A program made the position numbers and the translations under genes. DNA of 64,000 bases from Ceratopteris richardii (Eukaryota; Streptophyta; Polypodiopsida; Polypodiales; Pteridaceae): assembly GCA_020310875.1 (NCBI GenBank), contig MU260054.1, forward strand, positions 884,501 through 948,500. The letters are read 5' to 3'. This document shows positions 63,001 to 64,000 of the stretch, one piece after another. The notes beneath the pieces were generated by a model that was not told the DNA's origin, did not search any database, and saw only the letters and a program-made list of their open reading frames with translations. Each line of letters starts with the position of its first letter. Positions within the stretch are counted from its first letter, which is position 1.

Positions 63001-64000
63001 TAGTTCTAGACTTTCTTATGGTTTCAGAATGGATGGCAGATGTATCTCTCCATTCAGTAGTAGGAGTACCTACTTTACTCATCACACATCAATAATCTAC
63101 ACATACAATGTAAATTCTGATGGGTTGTGGAGGTGCCACTCTTTGTAGTGGAGATGACCATGATCGAAGGCCTTTAGTTACTTAAGAATGTGTAGGATCT
63201 AGACTCATTAACAATACCACAAACATGGCCTAATGTCTTTAATGAGATTTTTCAAGAACAATATGAGATTGAAGCTATCATAGCTCATTGCATGCATATA
63301 GGAACTTTCTACCTATGGTTCAAGCCTCATGCATTCCTTCAAATAAAATGAGCATGGCAACCTTGATGGAGATGGGAGATCACCTATCAAGCAATAATAA
63401 GGGATGGCCTTCTTTGCCTTGTGAGGGCATTATGTACAAGCTAACATAGTCAATGGATAAATTTATAGTCATGAAGCTTTGAAAGTGATCTTGAAGCAAC
63501 CTTACACCTTATAGATAGAAAGTAATTGTGAAGATTCTTACTCACTTGTATGAGAAGTTTGGGAAGGACATGGTACCTATGAAGGAGGGAATGTACCAAT
63601 GAGATAACATTTCTATGGCTTCAAGCAATACTATTGGTAGAATACCCTTGTACATCAGTTGGGTACAGAGAGGTATTATGAATATGAGCAGTTTTTCAGA
63701 ATCTACACATCCCTGATGATGTAGTGATTGAAAAGGTTTTTGGTGAAGAAAGGAGGGATTGCTTTTGGAAGCTCTTCAACAATGAAATATGTTTGTGATT
63801 ATCATATTGCAAAATAGCTAGGTCCAGCCCATACAACTATGACCATACTCTGTAACAGTGGGATTCTCCATCTAAGCAAGTTCTACAATGTTTATTACCT
63901 TGCTGGGCTAAATTTGACACCTACTACAAAAGGTCTAGAGTTTTTGAGCACAAAAGATTCTATTTGAAAAGTTTTGATAGAGGTCCTTTTCATCAAATTT
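60031..64000. other. Unrecognised decayed sequence
   Basis: About 4 kb without recognisable terminal repeats, RT, transposase or RNA genes. Plus-strand stretches look once-coding but are broken by stops: 60397-60597 (KTKVAIDAAMTDASNSMGQ), 61170-61260 (IMHIPNKIVYDRVLLHLEPM), 61420-61716, 62500-62650 (DDLEAMDIGTTVLGLFLEES) and 63840-63960 (LSKFYNVYYLAGLNLTPTT). All read rightward. They may be one old protein-coding element or pseudogene; I cannot name it. Confidence 0.4.
61420..61716 (+). pseudogene. Unrecognised 98-codon coding remnant
   Basis: An open stretch MDLQQMLAQTVAILDDLAYV ... ADSEHFRNISYEKTRRSNLW ... MASKKESIKGRAMVVLTGAL. Its composition is protein-like (mixed hydrophobic and charged, few low-complexity runs) and the next 60 codons continue in frame after a stop. 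No family recognised. It is the longest such piece in the right-hand 4 kb. Confidence 0.3.

Noticed and set aside
60031-64000. Organelle DNA insertion
   Set aside because: No recognisable plastid or mitochondrial gene, tRNA or rRNA sequence was seen.

Overview
This window is a stack of nested transposable elements from a plant nuclear genome. The plant call rests on DUF4283/CCHC LINE ORF1 and zf-RVT LINE ORF2 proteins, Ty1/copia elements primed by initiator-Met tRNA (TGGTATCAGAGC), a Ty3/gypsy element primed by tRNA-Asp, and a plant-type heat shock factor binding protein (HSBP). The species cannot be told from the sequence. The repeat load suggests a large genome. I see no intact single-copy host gene, no tRNA or rRNA gene and no CRISPR array.

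Layout: 1-1.5 kb, 5' part of an L1-type LINE (minus). 1.5-4.2 kb, pyrimidine tract, minisatellite and CT-rich sequence. 4.2-26.27 kb, an old Ty3/gypsy element 'B' (minus), with a younger 13.5 kb Ty3/gypsy element 'G1' (5511-19013, TSD CCCGA) inserted in its 3' untranslated part. 26.27-26.80 kb, a LINE RT fragment. 26.80-38.76 kb, HSBP segment copy 1, split by a 5'-truncated L1 LINE (27116-37259), itself split by a young Ty1/copia element (27868-34287, TSD CACAT). 39.53-46.69 kb, the internal part of a decayed relative of B, element 'C' (plus), holding a solo LTR (40582-41219, TSD AAAAC). 47.69-49.67 kb, HSBP segment copy 2. 49.67-50.3 kb, a decayed LINE piece. 51.1-57.6 kb, a second young Ty1/copia element with one long ORF (TSD TAATA), inserted in an older copia integrase fragment. 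57.7-60.0 kb, a chromovirus 3' end with chromodomain and probable LTR, then a gypsy RNase H/integrase fragment. 60.0-64.0 kb, decayed sequence I do not recognise.

The main observation concerns the two HSBP segments. They flank element C, and their shared homology stops on each outer side exactly at a LINE junction. On the inner sides unique sequence continues to the family's terminal motifs (CTTCCCGACA at 39531, TGTCGGGAAG at 46690). The simplest reading is that both segments lie in the two LTRs of C, so a retroelement captured an HSBP coding sequence in its LTR. Tandem duplication of a host HSBP locus is the main alternative. Other points of interest are a second retropepsin-like domain downstream of the integrase in G1, a doubled integrase zinc finger in G1, and a dense palindromic GATAC repeat field in the G1 leader.
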